Source: Escarpia spicata
Lineage: Eukaryota > Annelida > Polychaeta > Sabellida > Siboglinidae
Direction: 5' to 3'
DNA length: 64,000 bases
Assembly (NCBI GenBank): GCA_963995525.1
Contig: OZ023206.1
Span: 43,755,178-43,819,177, forward strand
Made by a program: the position numbers and the translations under genes. How positions within the stretch are numbered: the first letter of the stretch is position 1; each line of letters starts with the position of its first letter. Below the pieces are notes generated by a model. That model made no database searches. It was given only the letters and a program-made list of their open reading frames with translations, and was not told the origin of the DNA. Below are positions 51,816-64,000 of this stretch, piece by piece.

Positions 51816-54800
51816 GACATGTTTGTCTCGTGAGTACTGAATGTACTGCTGCTTTAGACAAGATAAAACATCAAATGGGGATGAGTTTTCATACCTATAA
51901 CTTACGTAATATGTTCTTGTAACTTACGTGACGGAGATAAAACGGTAACATGCATTCCCATTTGTGGTTAATCTAGTTATGTGTGTAGCTTGATATCAGT
52001 CTAGCCTTCGTGAAGATTTGTAACATGCAAAACATATATTTGGGGTAAGACCACATTAAGGATCCGTCCGCCGAAAAAAGTGCACTTAAAATACCGTTAT
52101 GCTGTGATATGCATAAATTTGGTTCGAACACTTTGACATGGGACATGTTTGTCTCGTGAGTACTGAATGTACTGCTGCTTTAGACAAGATAAAATATCAA
52201 ACGGGGATGAGTTTTCACACCTATAATTTACGTAATATGTTCTTGTAACTTACGTGACGGAGATAAAACGGTAACATGCATTCCCATTTGTGGTTAATCT
52301 AGTTATGTGTGTAGCTTCATATCAGTCTAGCCTTCGTGAAGATTTGTAACATGCAAAACATCTATTTGGGTTAAGACCACATTAAGGATCCGTCCGCCAA
52401 AAAAGTGCACTTAAAATACCGTTATGCTGTGATATGCATAAATTGTGTTACAACACTTTGACATGGGACATGTTTGTCTCGTGAGTACTGAATGTACTGC
52501 TGCTTTAGGCAAGATAAAACATCAAATGGGGATGCGTTTTAACACCTATAACTTACGTAATATGTTCTTGTAACTTACGTGACGGAGATAAAACGGTAAC
52601 ATGCATTCCCATTTGTGGTTAATCTAGTTATGTGTGCAGCTTGATATCAGTCTAGCCTTCGTGAAGATTTGTAACATGCAAAACATCTATTTGGGGTAAG
52701 ACCACATTAAGGATCCGTCCGCCAAAAAAAGTGCACTTAAAATACCATTATGCTGTGATATGCATAAATTTTGTTCGAACACTTTGACATGGGACATGTT
52801 TGTCTCGTGAGTACTGAATGTACTGCTGCTTTAGGCAAGATAAAACATCAAATGGGGATGCGTTTTAACACCTATAACTTACGTAATATGTTCTTGTAAC
52901 TTACGTGACGGAGATAAAACGGTAACATGCATTCCCATTTGTGGTTAATCTAGTTATGTGTGTAGCTTGATATCAGTCTAGCATTCGTGAAGATTTGTAA
53001 CATGCAAAACATATATTTGGGGTAAGACCACATTAAGGATCCGTCCGCCTAAAAAAGTGCACTTAAAATACCGATATGCTGTGATATGCATATCTTTTGT
53101 TCGAACACTTTGACATGGGACATGTTTGTCTCGTGAGTACTGAATGTACTGCTGCTTTAGACAAGATAAAACATCAAATGGGGATGATTTTTCACACCTA
53201 TAACTTATGTAATATGTTCTTGTAACTTACCTGACGGAGATAAAACGGTAACATGCATTCCCATTTGTGGTTAATCTAGTTATGTGTGTAGCTTGATATC
53301 AGTCTAGCCTTCGTGAAGATTTGTAACATGCAAAACATCTATTTGGGGTAAGACCACATTAAGGATCCGTCCGCCGAAAAAAGTCCAATTAAAATACCGT
53401 TATGCTGTGATATGCATAAATTTTGTTCGAACACTTTGACATGGGACATGTTTGTCTCGTGAGTACTGAATGTACTGCTGCTTTAGACAAGATAAAACAT
53501 CAAATGGGGATGAGTTTTCACACCTATAACTTACGTAATATGTTCTTGTAACTTACGTGACGGAGATAAAACGGTAACATGCGTTCCCATTTGTGGTTAA
53601 TCTAGTTATGTGTGTAGCTTCATATCAGTCTAGCCTTCGTGAAGATTTGTAACATGCAAAACATCTATTTGGGGTAAGACCACATTAAGGATCCGTCCGC
53701 CGAAAAAAGTCCACTAAAAATACCGTTATGCTGTGATATGCATAAATTTTGTTCGAACACTTTGACATGGGACATGTTTGTCTCGTGATTACTGAATGTA
53801 CTGCTGCTTTAGACAAGATAAAACATTAAATGGGGATGAGTTTTCAAACCTATAACTTACGTAATATGTTCTTGTAACTTACGTGACGGAGATAAAACGG
53901 TAACATGCATTCCCATTTGTGGTTAATCTAGTTATGTGTGTAGCTTGATATCAGTCTAGCCTTCGTGAAGATTTGTAACATGCAAAACATCTATTTGGGG
54001 TAAGACCACATTAAGGATCCGTCCGCCAAAAAAAGTGCACTTAAAATACCGTTATGCTGTGATATGCATACATTTTGTTCGAACACTTTGACATGGGACA
54101 TGTTTGTCTCGTGAGTACTGAATGTACTGCTGCTTTAGACAAGATAAAACATCAAATGGGGATGAGTTTTCACACCTATAACTTACGTAATATGTTCTTG
54201 TAACTTACGTGACGGAGATAAAACGGTAACATGCATTCCCATTTGTGGTTAATCTAGTTATGTGTGTAGCTTGATATCAGTCTAGCCTTCGTGAAGATTT
54301 GTAACATGCAAAACATATATTTGGGGTAAGACCACATTAAGGATCCGTCCGCCAAAAAAAGTGCACTTAAAATACCGTTATGCTGTGATATGCATACATT
54401 TTGTTCCAACACTTTGACATGGGACATGTTTGTCTCGTGAGTACTGAATGTACTGCTGCTTTAGACAAGATAAAACATCAAATGGGGATGAGTTTTCACA
54501 CCTATAACTTACGTAATATGTTCTTGTAACTTACGTGACGGAGATAAAACGGTAACATGCATTCCCATTTGTGGTTAATCTAGTTATATGTGTAGCTTGA
54601 TATCAGTCTAGCCTTCGTTAAGATTTGTAACATGCAAAACATCTATTTGGGGTAAGACCACATTAAGGATCCGTCCGCCGAAAAAAGTCCACTTAAAATA
54701 CCGTTATGCTGTGATATGCATACATTTTGTTCGAACACTTTGACATGGGACATGTTTGTCTCGTGAGTACTGAATGTACTGCTGCTTTAGACAAGATAAA

Positions 54801-55399
54801 ACATCAAATGGGGATGAGTTTTCACACCTATAACTTACGTAATATGTTCTTGTAACTTACGTGACGGAGATAAAACGGTAACATGCATTCCCATTTGTGG
54901 TTAATCTAGTTATGTGTGTAGCTTGATATCAGTCTAGCCTTCGTGAAGATTTGTAACATGCAAAACATATATTTGGGGTAAGACCACATTAAGGATCCGT
55001 CCGCCGAAAAAAGTGCACTTAAAATACCGTTATGCTGTGATATGCATAAATTTGGTTCGAACACTTTGACATGGGACATGTTTGTCTCGTGAGTACTGAA
55101 TGTACTGCTGCTTTAGGCAAGATAAAACATCAAATGGGGATGCGTTTTAACACCTATAACTTACGTAATATGTTCTTGTAACTTACGTGACGGAGATAAA
55201 ACGGTAACATGCATTCCCATTTGTGGTTAATCTAGTTATGTGTGTAGCTTCATAGCAGTCTAGCCTTCGTGAAGATTTGTAACATGCAAAACATCTATTT
55301 GGGTTAAGACCACATTAAGGATCCGTCCGCCAAAAAAGTGCACTTAAAATACCGTTATGCTGTGATATGCATAAATTGTGTTACAACACTTTGACATGG
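51816..55399 (+). repeat. M160-M170, return to the 10-monomer order, then a new chimera
   Basis: M160-M166 follow the order of M133-M138/M142-M148 (near consensus; TATCAAACGG; GCGTTTTAAC; AGCATTCG with CCTAAAAAAG; GATGATTTTT; GCGTTCCC; GTGATTACTG). Private changes include TCATACC, ATAATTTACG and GTGCAGC. M170 (55075-55399) starts as the AGGC, GCGTTTTAAC type and ends as the GGGTT, short A-run, GTTAC type, with private CATAGCAG; it leads into the 2280-bp duplication. Confidence 0.8.
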
Positions 55400-58300
55400 G
55401 ACATGTTTGTCTCGTGAGTACTGAATGTACTGCTGCTTTAGGCAAGATAAAACATCAAATGGGGATGCGTTTTAACACCTATAACTTACGTAATATGTTC
55501 TTGTAACTTACGTGACGGAGATAAAACGGTAACATGCATTCCCATTTGTGGTTAATCTAGTTATGTGTGTAGCTTGATATCAGTCTAGCCTTCGTGAAGA
55601 TTTGTAACATGCAAAACATCTATTTGGGGTAAGACCACATTAAGGATCCGTCCGCCAAAAAAAGTGCACTTAAAATACCGTTATGCTGTGATATGCATAC
55701 ATTTTGTTCCAACACTTTGACATGGGACATGTTTGTCTCGTGAGTACTGAATGTACTGCTGCTTTAGACAAGATAAAACATCAAATGGGGATGAGTTTTC
55801 ACACCTATAACTTACGTAATATGTTCTTGTAACTTACGTGACGGAGATAAAACGGTAACATGCATTCCCATTTGTGGTTAATCTAGTTATATGTGTAGCT
55901 TGATATCAGTCTAGCCTTCGTTAAGATTTGTAACATGCAAAACATCTATTTGGGGTAAGACCACATTAAGGATCCGTCCGCCGAAAAAAGTCCACTTAAA
56001 ATACCGTTATGCTGTGATATGCATACATTTTGTTCGAACACTTTGACATGGGACATGTTTGTCTCGTGAGTACTGAATGTACTGCTGCTTTAGACAAGAT
56101 AAAACATCAAATGGGGATGAGTTTTCACACCTATAACTTACGTAATATGTTCTTGTAACTTACGTGACGGAGATAAAACGGTAACATGCATTCCCATTTG
56201 TGGTTAATCTAGTTATGTGTGTAGCTTGATATCAGTCTAGCCTTCGTGAAGATTTGTAACATGCAAAACATATATTTGGGGTAAGACCACATTAAGGATC
56301 CGTCCGCCGAAAAAAGTGCACTTAAAATACCGTTATGCTGTGATATGCATAAATTTGGTTCGAACACTTTGACATGGGACATGTTTGTCTCGTGAGTACT
56401 GAATGTACTGCTGCTTTAGACAAGATAAAATATCAAACGGGGATGAGTTTTCACACCTATAACTTACGTAATATGTTCTTGTAACTTACGTGACGGAGAT
56501 AAAACGGTAACATGCATTCCCATTTGTGGTTAATCTAGTTATGTGTGTAGCTTCATATCAGTCTAGCCTTCGTGAAGATTTGTAACATGCAAAACATCTA
56601 TTTGGGTTAAGACCACATTAAGGATCCGTCCGCCAAAAAAGTGCACTTAAAATACCGTTATGCTGTGATATGCATAAATTGTGTTACAACACTTTGACAT
56701 GGGACATGTTTGTCTCGTGAGTACTGAATGTACTGCTGCTTTAGGCAAGATAAAACATCAAATGGGGATGCGTTTTAACACCTATAACTTACGTAATATG
56801 TTCTTGTAACTTACGTGACGGAGATAAAACGGTAACATGCATTCCCATTTGTGGTTAATCTAGTTATGTGTGTAGCTTGATATCAGTCTAGCCTTCGTGA
56901 AGATTTGTAACATGCAAAACATCTATTTGGGGTAAGACCACATTAAGGATCCGTCCGCCAAAAAAAGTGCACTTAAAATACCATTATGCTGTGATATGCA
57001 TAAATTTTGTTCGAACACTTTGACATGGGACATGTTTGTCTCGTGAGTACTGAATGTACTGCTGCTTTAGGCAAGATAAAACATCAAATGGGGATGCGTT
57101 TTAACACCTATAACTTACGTAATATGTTCTTGTAACTTACGTGACGGAGATAAAACGGTAACATGCATTCCCATTTGTGGTTAATCTAGTTATGTGTGTA
57201 GCTTCATATCAGTCTAGCCTTCGTGAAGATTTGTAACATGCAAAACATATATTTGGGTTAAGACCACATTAAGGATCCGTCCGCCAAAAAAGTGCACTTA
57301 AAATACCGTTATGCTGTGATATGCATAAATTGTGTTACAACACTTTGACATGGGACATGTTTGTCTCGTGAGTACTGAATGTACTGCTGCTTTAGGCAAG
57401 ATAAAACATCAAATGGGGATGCGTTTTAACACCTATAACTTACGTAATATGTTCTTGTAACTTACGTGACGGAGATAAAACGGTAACATGCATTCCCATT
57501 TGTGGTTAATCTAGTTAAGTGTGTAGCTTGATATCAGTCTAGCCTTCGTGAAGATTTGTAACATGCAAAACATCTATTTGGGGTAAGACCACATTAAGGA
57601 TCCGTCCGCCAAAAAAAGTGCACTTAAAATACCATTATGCTGTGATATGCATAAATTTTGTTCGAACACTTTGACATGGGACATGTTTGTCTCGTGAGTA
57701 CTGAATGTACTGCTGCTTTAGGCAAGATAAAACATCAAATGGGGATGCGTTTTAACACCTATAACTTACGTAATATGTTCTTGTAACTTACGTGACGGAG
57801 ATAAAACGGTAACATGCATTCCCATTTGTGGTTAATCTAGTTATGTGTGTAGCTTGATATCAGTCTAGCCTTCGTGAAGATTTGTAACATGCAAAACATC
57901 TATTTGGGGTAAGACCACATTAAGGATCCGTCCGCCAAAAAAAGTGCACTTAAAATACCGTTATGCTGTGATATGCATACATTTTGTTCCAACACTTTGA
58001 CATGGGACATGTTTGTCTCGTGAGTACTGAATGTACTGCTGCTTTAGACAAGATAAAACATCAAATGGGGATGAGTTTTCACACCTATAACTTACGTAAT
58101 ATGTTCTTGTAACTTACGTGACGGAGATAAAACGGTAACATGCATTCCCATTTGTGGTTAATCTAGTTATATGTGTAGCTTGATATCAGTCTAGCCTTCG
58201 TTAAGATTTGTAACATGCAAAACATCTATTTGGGGTAAGACCACATTAAGGATCCGTCCGCCGAAAAAAGTCCACTTAAAATACCGTTATGCTGTGATAT

Positions 58301-59959
58301 GCATACATTTTGTTCGAACACTTTGACATGGGACATGTTTGTCTCGTGAGTACTGAATGTACTGCTGCTTTAGACAAGATAAAACATCAAATGGGGATGA
58401 GTTTTCACACCTATAACTTACGTAATATGTTCTTGTAACTTACGTGACGGAGATAAAACGGTAACATGCATTCCCATTTGTGGTTAATCTAGTTATGTGT
58501 GTAGCTTGATATCAGTCTAGCCTTCGTGAAGATTTGTAACATGCAAAACATATATTTGGGGTAAGACCACATTAAGGATCCGTCCGCCGAAAAAAGTGCA
58601 CTTAAAATACCGTTATGCTGTGATATGCATAAATTTGGTTCGAACACTTTGACATGGGACATGTTTGTCTCGTGAGTACTGAATGTACTGCTGCTTTAGA
58701 CAAGATAAAATATCAAACGGGGATGAGTTTTCACACCTATAACTTACGTAATATGTTCTTGTAACTTACGTGACGGAGATAAAACGGTAACATGCATTCC
58801 CATTTGTGGTTAATCTAGTTATGTGTGTAGCTTCATATCAGTCTAGCCTTCGTGAAGATTTGTAACATGCAAAACATCTATTTGGGTTAAGACCACATTA
58901 AGGATCCGTCCGCCAAAAAAGTGCACTTAAAATACCGTTATGCTGTGATATGCATAAATTGTGTTACAACACTTTGACATGGGACATGTTTGTCTCGTGA
59001 GTACTGAATGTACTGCTGCTTTAGGCAAGATAAAACATCAAATGGGGATGCGTTTTAACACCTATAACTTACGTAATATGTTCTTGTAACTTACGTGACG
59101 GAGATAAAACGGTAACATGCATTCCCATTTGTGGTTAATCTAGTTATGTGTGTAGCTTGATATCAGTCTAGCCTTCGTGAAGATTTGTAACATGCAAAAC
59201 ATCTATTTGGGGTAAGACCACATTAAGGATCCGTCCGCCAAAAAAAGTGCACTTAAAATACCATTATGCTGTGATATGCATAAATTTTGTTCGAACACTT
59301 TGACATGGGACATGTTTGTCTCGTGAGTACTGAATGTACTGCTGCTTTAGGCAAGATAAAACATCAAATGGGGATGCGTTTTAACACCTATAACTTACGT
59401 AATATGTTCTTGTAACTTACGTGACGGAGATAAAACGGTAACATGCATTCCCATTTGTGGTTAATCTAGTTATGTGTGTAGCTTCATATCAGTCTAGCCT
59501 TCGTGAAGATTTGTAACATGCAAAACATATATTTGGGTTAAGACCACATTAAGGATCCGTCCGCCAAAAAAGTGCACTTAAAATACCGTTATGCTGTGAT
59601 ATGCATAAATTGTGTTACAACACTTTGACATGGGACATGTTTGTCTCGTGAGTACTGAATGTACTGCTGCTTTAGGCAAGATAAAACATCAAATGGGGAT
59701 GCGTTTTAACACCTATAACTTACGTAATATGTTCTTGTAACTTACGTGACGGAGATAAAACGGTAACATGCATTCCCATTTGTGGTTAATCTAGTTAAGT
59801 GTGTAGCTTGATATCAGTCTAGCCTTCGTGAAGATTTGTAACATGCAAAACATCTATTTGGGGTAAGACCACATTAAGGATCCGTCCGCCAAAAAAAGTG
59901 CACTTAAAATACCATTATGCTGTGATATGCATAAATTTTGTTCGAACACTTTGACATGG
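55400..59959 (+). repeat. 7-monomer HOR of 2280 bp, two nearly identical tandem copies
   Basis: M171-M177 (55400-57679) and M178-M184 (57680-59959) can be compared base for base at a fixed offset of 2280. I saw no difference across the copies themselves; the rare GTTAAGTG allele is at 57511-area and 59791-area in both. The match continues into the next unit to about 60179 with one change, C at 57710 against A at 59990. This is the most alike pair of HOR copies in the window and probably the youngest amplification. Two of the seven units are 325 bp. Confidence 0.93.
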
Positions 59960-62900
59960 GACATGTTTGTCTCGTGAGTACTGAATGTAATGCTGCTTTA
60001 GGCAAGATAAAACATCAAATGGGGATGCGTTTTAACACCTATAACTTACGTAATATGTTCTTGTAACTTACGTGACGGAGATAAAACGGTAACATGCATT
60101 CCCATTTGTGGTTAATCTAGTTATGTGTGTAGCTTGATATCAGTCTAGCCTTCGTGAAGATTTGTAACATGCAAAACATATATTTGGGGTAAGACCACAT
60201 TAAGGATCCGTCCGCCTAAAAAAGTGCACTTAAAATACCGTTATGCTGTGATATGCATATCTTTTGTTCGAACACTTTGACATGGGACATGTTTGTCTCG
60301 TGAGTACTGAATGTACTGCTGCTTTAGACAAGATAAAATATCAAATGGGGATGATTTTTCACACCTATAACTTATGTAATATGTTCTTGTAACTTACGTG
60401 ACGGAGATAAAACGGTAACATGCGTTCCCATTTGTGGTTAATCTAGTTATGTGTGTAGCTTGATATCAGTCTAGCCTTCGTGAAGATTTGTAACATGCAA
60501 AACATCTATTTGGGGTAAGACCACATTAAGGATCCGTCCGCCGAAAAAAGTCCACTAAAAATACCGTTATGCTGTGATATGCATAAATTTTGTTCGAACA
60601 CTTTGACATGGGACATGTTTGTCTCGTGATTACTGAATGTACTGCTGCTTTAGACAAGATAAAACATTAAATGGGGATGAGTTTTCTAACCTATAACTTA
60701 CGTAATATGTTCTTGTAACTTACGTGACGGAGATAAAACGGTAACATGCATTCCCATTTGTGGTTAATCTAGTTATGTGTGTAGCTTGATATCAGTCTAG
60801 CCTTCGTGAAGATTTGTAACATGCAAAACATCTATTTGGGGTAAGACCACATTAAGGATCCGTCCGCCAAAAAAAGTGCACTTAAAATACCGTTATGCTG
60901 TGATATGCATACATTTTGTTCGAACACTTTGACATGGGACATGTTTGTCTCGTGAGTACTGAATGTACTGCTGCTTTAGACAAGATAAAACATCAAATGG
61001 GGATGAGTTTTCACACCTATAACTTACGTAATATGTTCTTGTAACTTACGTGACGGAGATAAAACGGTAACATGCATTCCCATTTGTGGTTAATCTAGTT
61101 ATGTGTGTAGCTTGATATCAGTCTAGCCTTCGTGAAGATTTGTAACATGCAAAACATCTATTTGGGTTAAGACCACATTAAGGATCCGTCCGCCAAAAAA
61201 GTGCACTTAAAATACCGTTATGCTGTGATATGCATAAATTTTGTTCGAACACTTTGACATGGGACATGTTTGTCTCGTGAGTACTGAATGTACTGCTGCT
61301 TTAGACAAGATAAAACATCAAATGGGGATGAGTTTTCACACCTATAACTTACGTAATATGTTCTTGTAACTTACGTGACGGAGATAAAACGGTAACATGC
61401 GTTCCCATTTGTGGTTAATCTAGTTATGTGTGTAGCTTGATATCAGTCTAGCCTTCGTGAAGATTTGTAACATGCAAAACATCTATTTGGGTTAAGACCA
61501 CATTAAGGATCCGTCCGCCAAAAAAGTGCACTTAAAATACCGTTATGCTGTGATATGCATAAATTTTGTTCGAACACTTTGACATGGGACATGTTTGTCT
61601 CGTGAGTACTGAATGTACTGCTGCTTTAGACAAGATAAAACATCAAATGGGGATGAGTTTTCACACCTATAACTTACGTAATATGTTCTTGTAACTTACG
61701 AGACGGAGATAAAACGGTAACATGCGTTCCCATTTGTGGTTAATCTAGTTATGTGTGTAGCTTGATATCAGTCTAGCCTTCGTGAAGATTTGTAACATGC
61801 AAAACATATATTTGGGGTAAGACCACATTAAGGATCCGTCCGCCTAAAAAAGTGCACTTAAAATACCGTTATGCTGTGATATGCATATCTTTTGTTCGAA
61901 CACTTTGACATGGGACATGTTTGTCTCGTGAGTACTGAATGTACTGCTGCTTTAGACAAGATAAAACATCAAATGGGGATGATTTTTCACACCTATAACT
62001 TATGTAATATGTTCTTGTAACTTACGTGACGGAGATAAAACGGTTACATGCATTCCCATTTGTGGTTAATCTAGTTATGTGTGTAGCTTGATATCAGTCT
62101 AGCCTTCGTGAAGATTTGTAACATGCAAAACATCTATTTGGGATAAGACCACATTAAGGATACCTCCGCCGAAAAAAGTCCACTAAAAATACCGTTATGC
62201 TGTGATATGCATAAATTTTGTTCGAACACTTTGACATGGGACATGTTTGTCTCGTGATTACTGAATGTACTGCTGCTTTAGACAAGATAAAACATTAAAT
62301 GGGGATGAGTTATCAAACCTATAACTTACGTAATATGTTCTTGTAACTTACGTGACGGAGATAAAACGGTAACATGCATTCCCATTTGTGGTTAATCTAG
62401 TTATGTGTGTAGCTTGATATCAGTCTAGCCTTCGTGAAGATTTGTAACATGCAAAACATCTATTTGGGGTAAGACCACATTAAGGATCCGTCCGCCAAAA
62501 AAAGTGCACTTAAAATACCGTTATGCTGTGATATGCATACATTTTGTTCGAACACTTTGACATGGGACATGTTTGTCTCGTGAGTACTGAATGTACTGCT
62601 GCTTTAGACAAGATAAAACATCAAATGGGGATGAGTTTTCACACCTATAACTTACGTAATATGTTCTTGTAACTTACGTGACGGAGATAAAACGGTAACA
62701 TGCATTCCCATTTGTGGTTAATCTAGTTATGTGTGTAGCTTGATATCAGTCTAGCCTTCGTGAAGATTTGTAACATGCAAAACATCTATTTGGGTTAAGA
62801 CCACATTAAGGATCCGTCCGCCAAAAAAGTGCACTTAAAATACCGTTATGCTGTGATATGCATAAATTTTGTTCGAACACTTTGACATGGGACATGTTTG

Positions 62901-63215
62901 TCTCGTGAGTACTGAATGTACTGCTGCTTTAGACAAGATAAAACATCAAATGGGGATGAGTTTTCACACCTATAACTTACGTAATATGTTCTTGTAACTT
63001 ACGTGACGGAGATAAAACGGTAACATGCGTTCCCATTTGTGGTTAATCTAGTTATATGTGTAGCTTGATATCAGTCTAGCCTTCGTGAAGATTTGTAACA
63101 TGCAAAACATCTATTTGGGTTAAGACCACATTAAGGATCCGTCCGCCAAAAAAGTGCACTTAAAATACCGTTATGCTGTGATATGCATAAATTTTGTTCG
63201 AACACTTTGACATGG
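59960..63215 (+). repeat. 5-monomer HOR of 1628 bp, two copies
   Basis: M185-M189 (59960-61587) and M190-M194 (61588-63215) share the order: CCTAAAAAAG with CATATC; GATGATTTTT with CCACTAAAA; GTGATTACTG with CATTAAATGG; GGGTT short A-run; GCGTTCCC with GGGTT short A-run. The copies have collected private changes, such as TTTCTAACC versus TTATCAAACC, and a cluster in M191 that removes the BamHI site. They look older than the neighbouring 2280-bp pair. Confidence 0.85.
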
Positions 63216-64000
63216 GACATGTTTGTCTCGTGAGTACTGAATGTACTGCTGCTTTAGACAAGATAAAACATCAAATGGGGATGAGTTATCACACCTATAA
63301 CTTACGTAATATGTTCTTGTAACTTACGTGACGGAGATAAAACGGTAACATGCGTTCCCATTTGTGGTTAATCTAGTTATGTGTGTAGCTTGATATCAGT
63401 CTAGCCTTCGTGAAGATTTGTAACATGCAAAACATCTATTTGGGTTAAGACCACATTAAGGATCCGTCCGCCAAAAAAGTGCATTTAAAATACCGTTATA
63501 CTGTGATATGCATAAATTTAGTTAGAACACTTTGATATGGGACATGTTTGTCTCGTGAGTACTGAATGTACTACTGCTTTAGACAAGATAAAACATCAAA
63601 TGGGGATGAGTTTTCACACCTATAACTTACGTAATGTGTTCTTGAAACTTACGTGACGGAGATAAAACGGTAACATGCATTCCCATTTGTGGTTAATCTA
63701 GTTATGTGTGTAGCTTGATATCAGTCTAGCCTTCGTGAAGATTTGTAACATGCAAAACATATATTTGGGGTAAGAACACATTAAGGATCCGTCCGCCGAA
63801 AAAAGTGCACTTAAAATACCGTTATGCTGTGATATGCATATATTTTGTTCGAACACTTTGACATGGGACATGTTTGTCTCGTGAGTACTGAATGTACTGC
63901 TGCTTTAGGCAAGATAAAACATCAAATGGGGATGAGTTTTAACACCTATAACTTACGTAATATGTTCTTGTAACTTACGTGACGGAGATAAAACGGTAAC
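63216..64000 (+). repeat. M195-M197, more divergent monomers ending the window
   Basis: M195 and M196 carry several private changes close together (GCATTTAAAA, TTATACTG, TTTAGTTAG, CTACTG, CTTGAAAC). The allele order (GGGTT short A-run with GTTAG; GTAATGTG with AAGAACAC; AGGC with TTTAAC) is that of M36-M38 at 11409-12385. The last unit is cut off at 134 bp by the window end. Confidence 0.78.

Larger units (their letters stand above)
1..64000 (+). repeat. 326-bp satellite DNA array, 196 complete monomers plus a partial one
   Basis: The same unit recurs without a break; GACATGTTTG starts at 1, 327, 653, 979, 1305 and so on to 63867. All monomers lie in one orientation and no foreign sequence separates them. 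Most are 326 bp. The 325-bp ones start at 1631, 11084, 11409, 15646, 15971, 17926, 18251, 21836, 22161, 28355, 29658, 30309, 33242, 33893, 35848, 36499, 37802, 40083, 43342, 46275, 52142, 55075, 56378, 57029, 58658, 59309, 60938, 61263, 62566, 62891 and 63216; M81 at 26072 is 327 bp. From this list every monomer start can be computed. By eye, pairs differ at a few percent of positions or less. There is no gene anywhere in the window. A centromeric or heterochromatic location is inferred from family behaviour, not shown by the sequence. Confidence 0.99.

Noticed and set aside
1..64000. CRISPR array
   Set aside because: Repeats are 326 bp and contiguous, with no unique spacers of regular short length and no cas genes.
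1..64000. rDNA intergenic spacer or tandem RNA gene cluster
   Set aside because: I recognise no rRNA, 5S, tRNA or snRNA sequence in the monomer, and no A/B/C-box arrangement or run of T following a plausible small RNA gene.
1..64000. Telomeric repeats, transposon ends or target-site duplications
   Set aside because: No short telomere-like tandem repeat, terminal inverted repeat, LTR or poly-A tail was seen; the array phase is never broken by an insertion.

Overview
The whole window is one uninterrupted satellite DNA array. A unit of 326 bp, about 38% G+C by hand count, repeats head to tail on the same strand from the first base to the last. Phasing each unit at its GACATGTTTG start gives 196 complete monomers (M1 at 1, M196 at 63541) and a 134-bp partial M197 (63867-64000). 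The count closes: 164 monomers of 326 bp, 31 of 325 bp and one of 327 bp (M81) reproduce the observed net loss of 30 bp. I found no gene, RNA gene, transposon, CRISPR array, inversion or unique spacer. Tens of kilobases of such a repeat point to a eukaryotic chromosome, probably centromeric or other constitutive heterochromatin. The species cannot be named from this sequence.

Monomers differ from each other at only a few positions, but the differences are linked and recur in fixed order, so the array has higher-order repeats (HORs). Several HOR registers coexist. Domains in order: mixed monomers (1-2.3 kb); a 10-monomer duplication of 3260 bp (2.3-7.2 kb); a 6-monomer duplication of 1956 bp (to 10.1 kb); a stretch re-using alleles of the first 5.5 kb at offsets of about 9.8 and 7.8 kb; a 7-monomer register of 2280 bp (15.6-19.6 kb); a 3-monomer 978-bp cassette present twice, twice and three times (12.7-26.1 kb); a 4/5-monomer register (27.0-30.0 kb); an 8-monomer register of 2606 bp (32.6-37.8 kb); a 9/10-monomer register with a distinct allele set (40.1-47.9 kb); a 6-monomer duplication (47.9-51.8 kb); a very recent 7-monomer duplication of 2280 bp (55.4-60.0 kb); and a 5-monomer duplication of 1628 bp (60.0-63.2 kb). 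The last three monomers return to an allele order first seen near 11.4 kb.

Chimeric monomers (M68, M70, M108, M135, M170) mark places where in-register recombination joined two monomer types. Within the monomer there are a 10-bp direct repeat spaced 22 bp, several 8-bp perfect palindromes, a conserved BamHI site and an A-run where the 1-bp length variants arise. Nothing here supports a protein-based system; what deserves a second look is the layered HOR architecture and its junctions.
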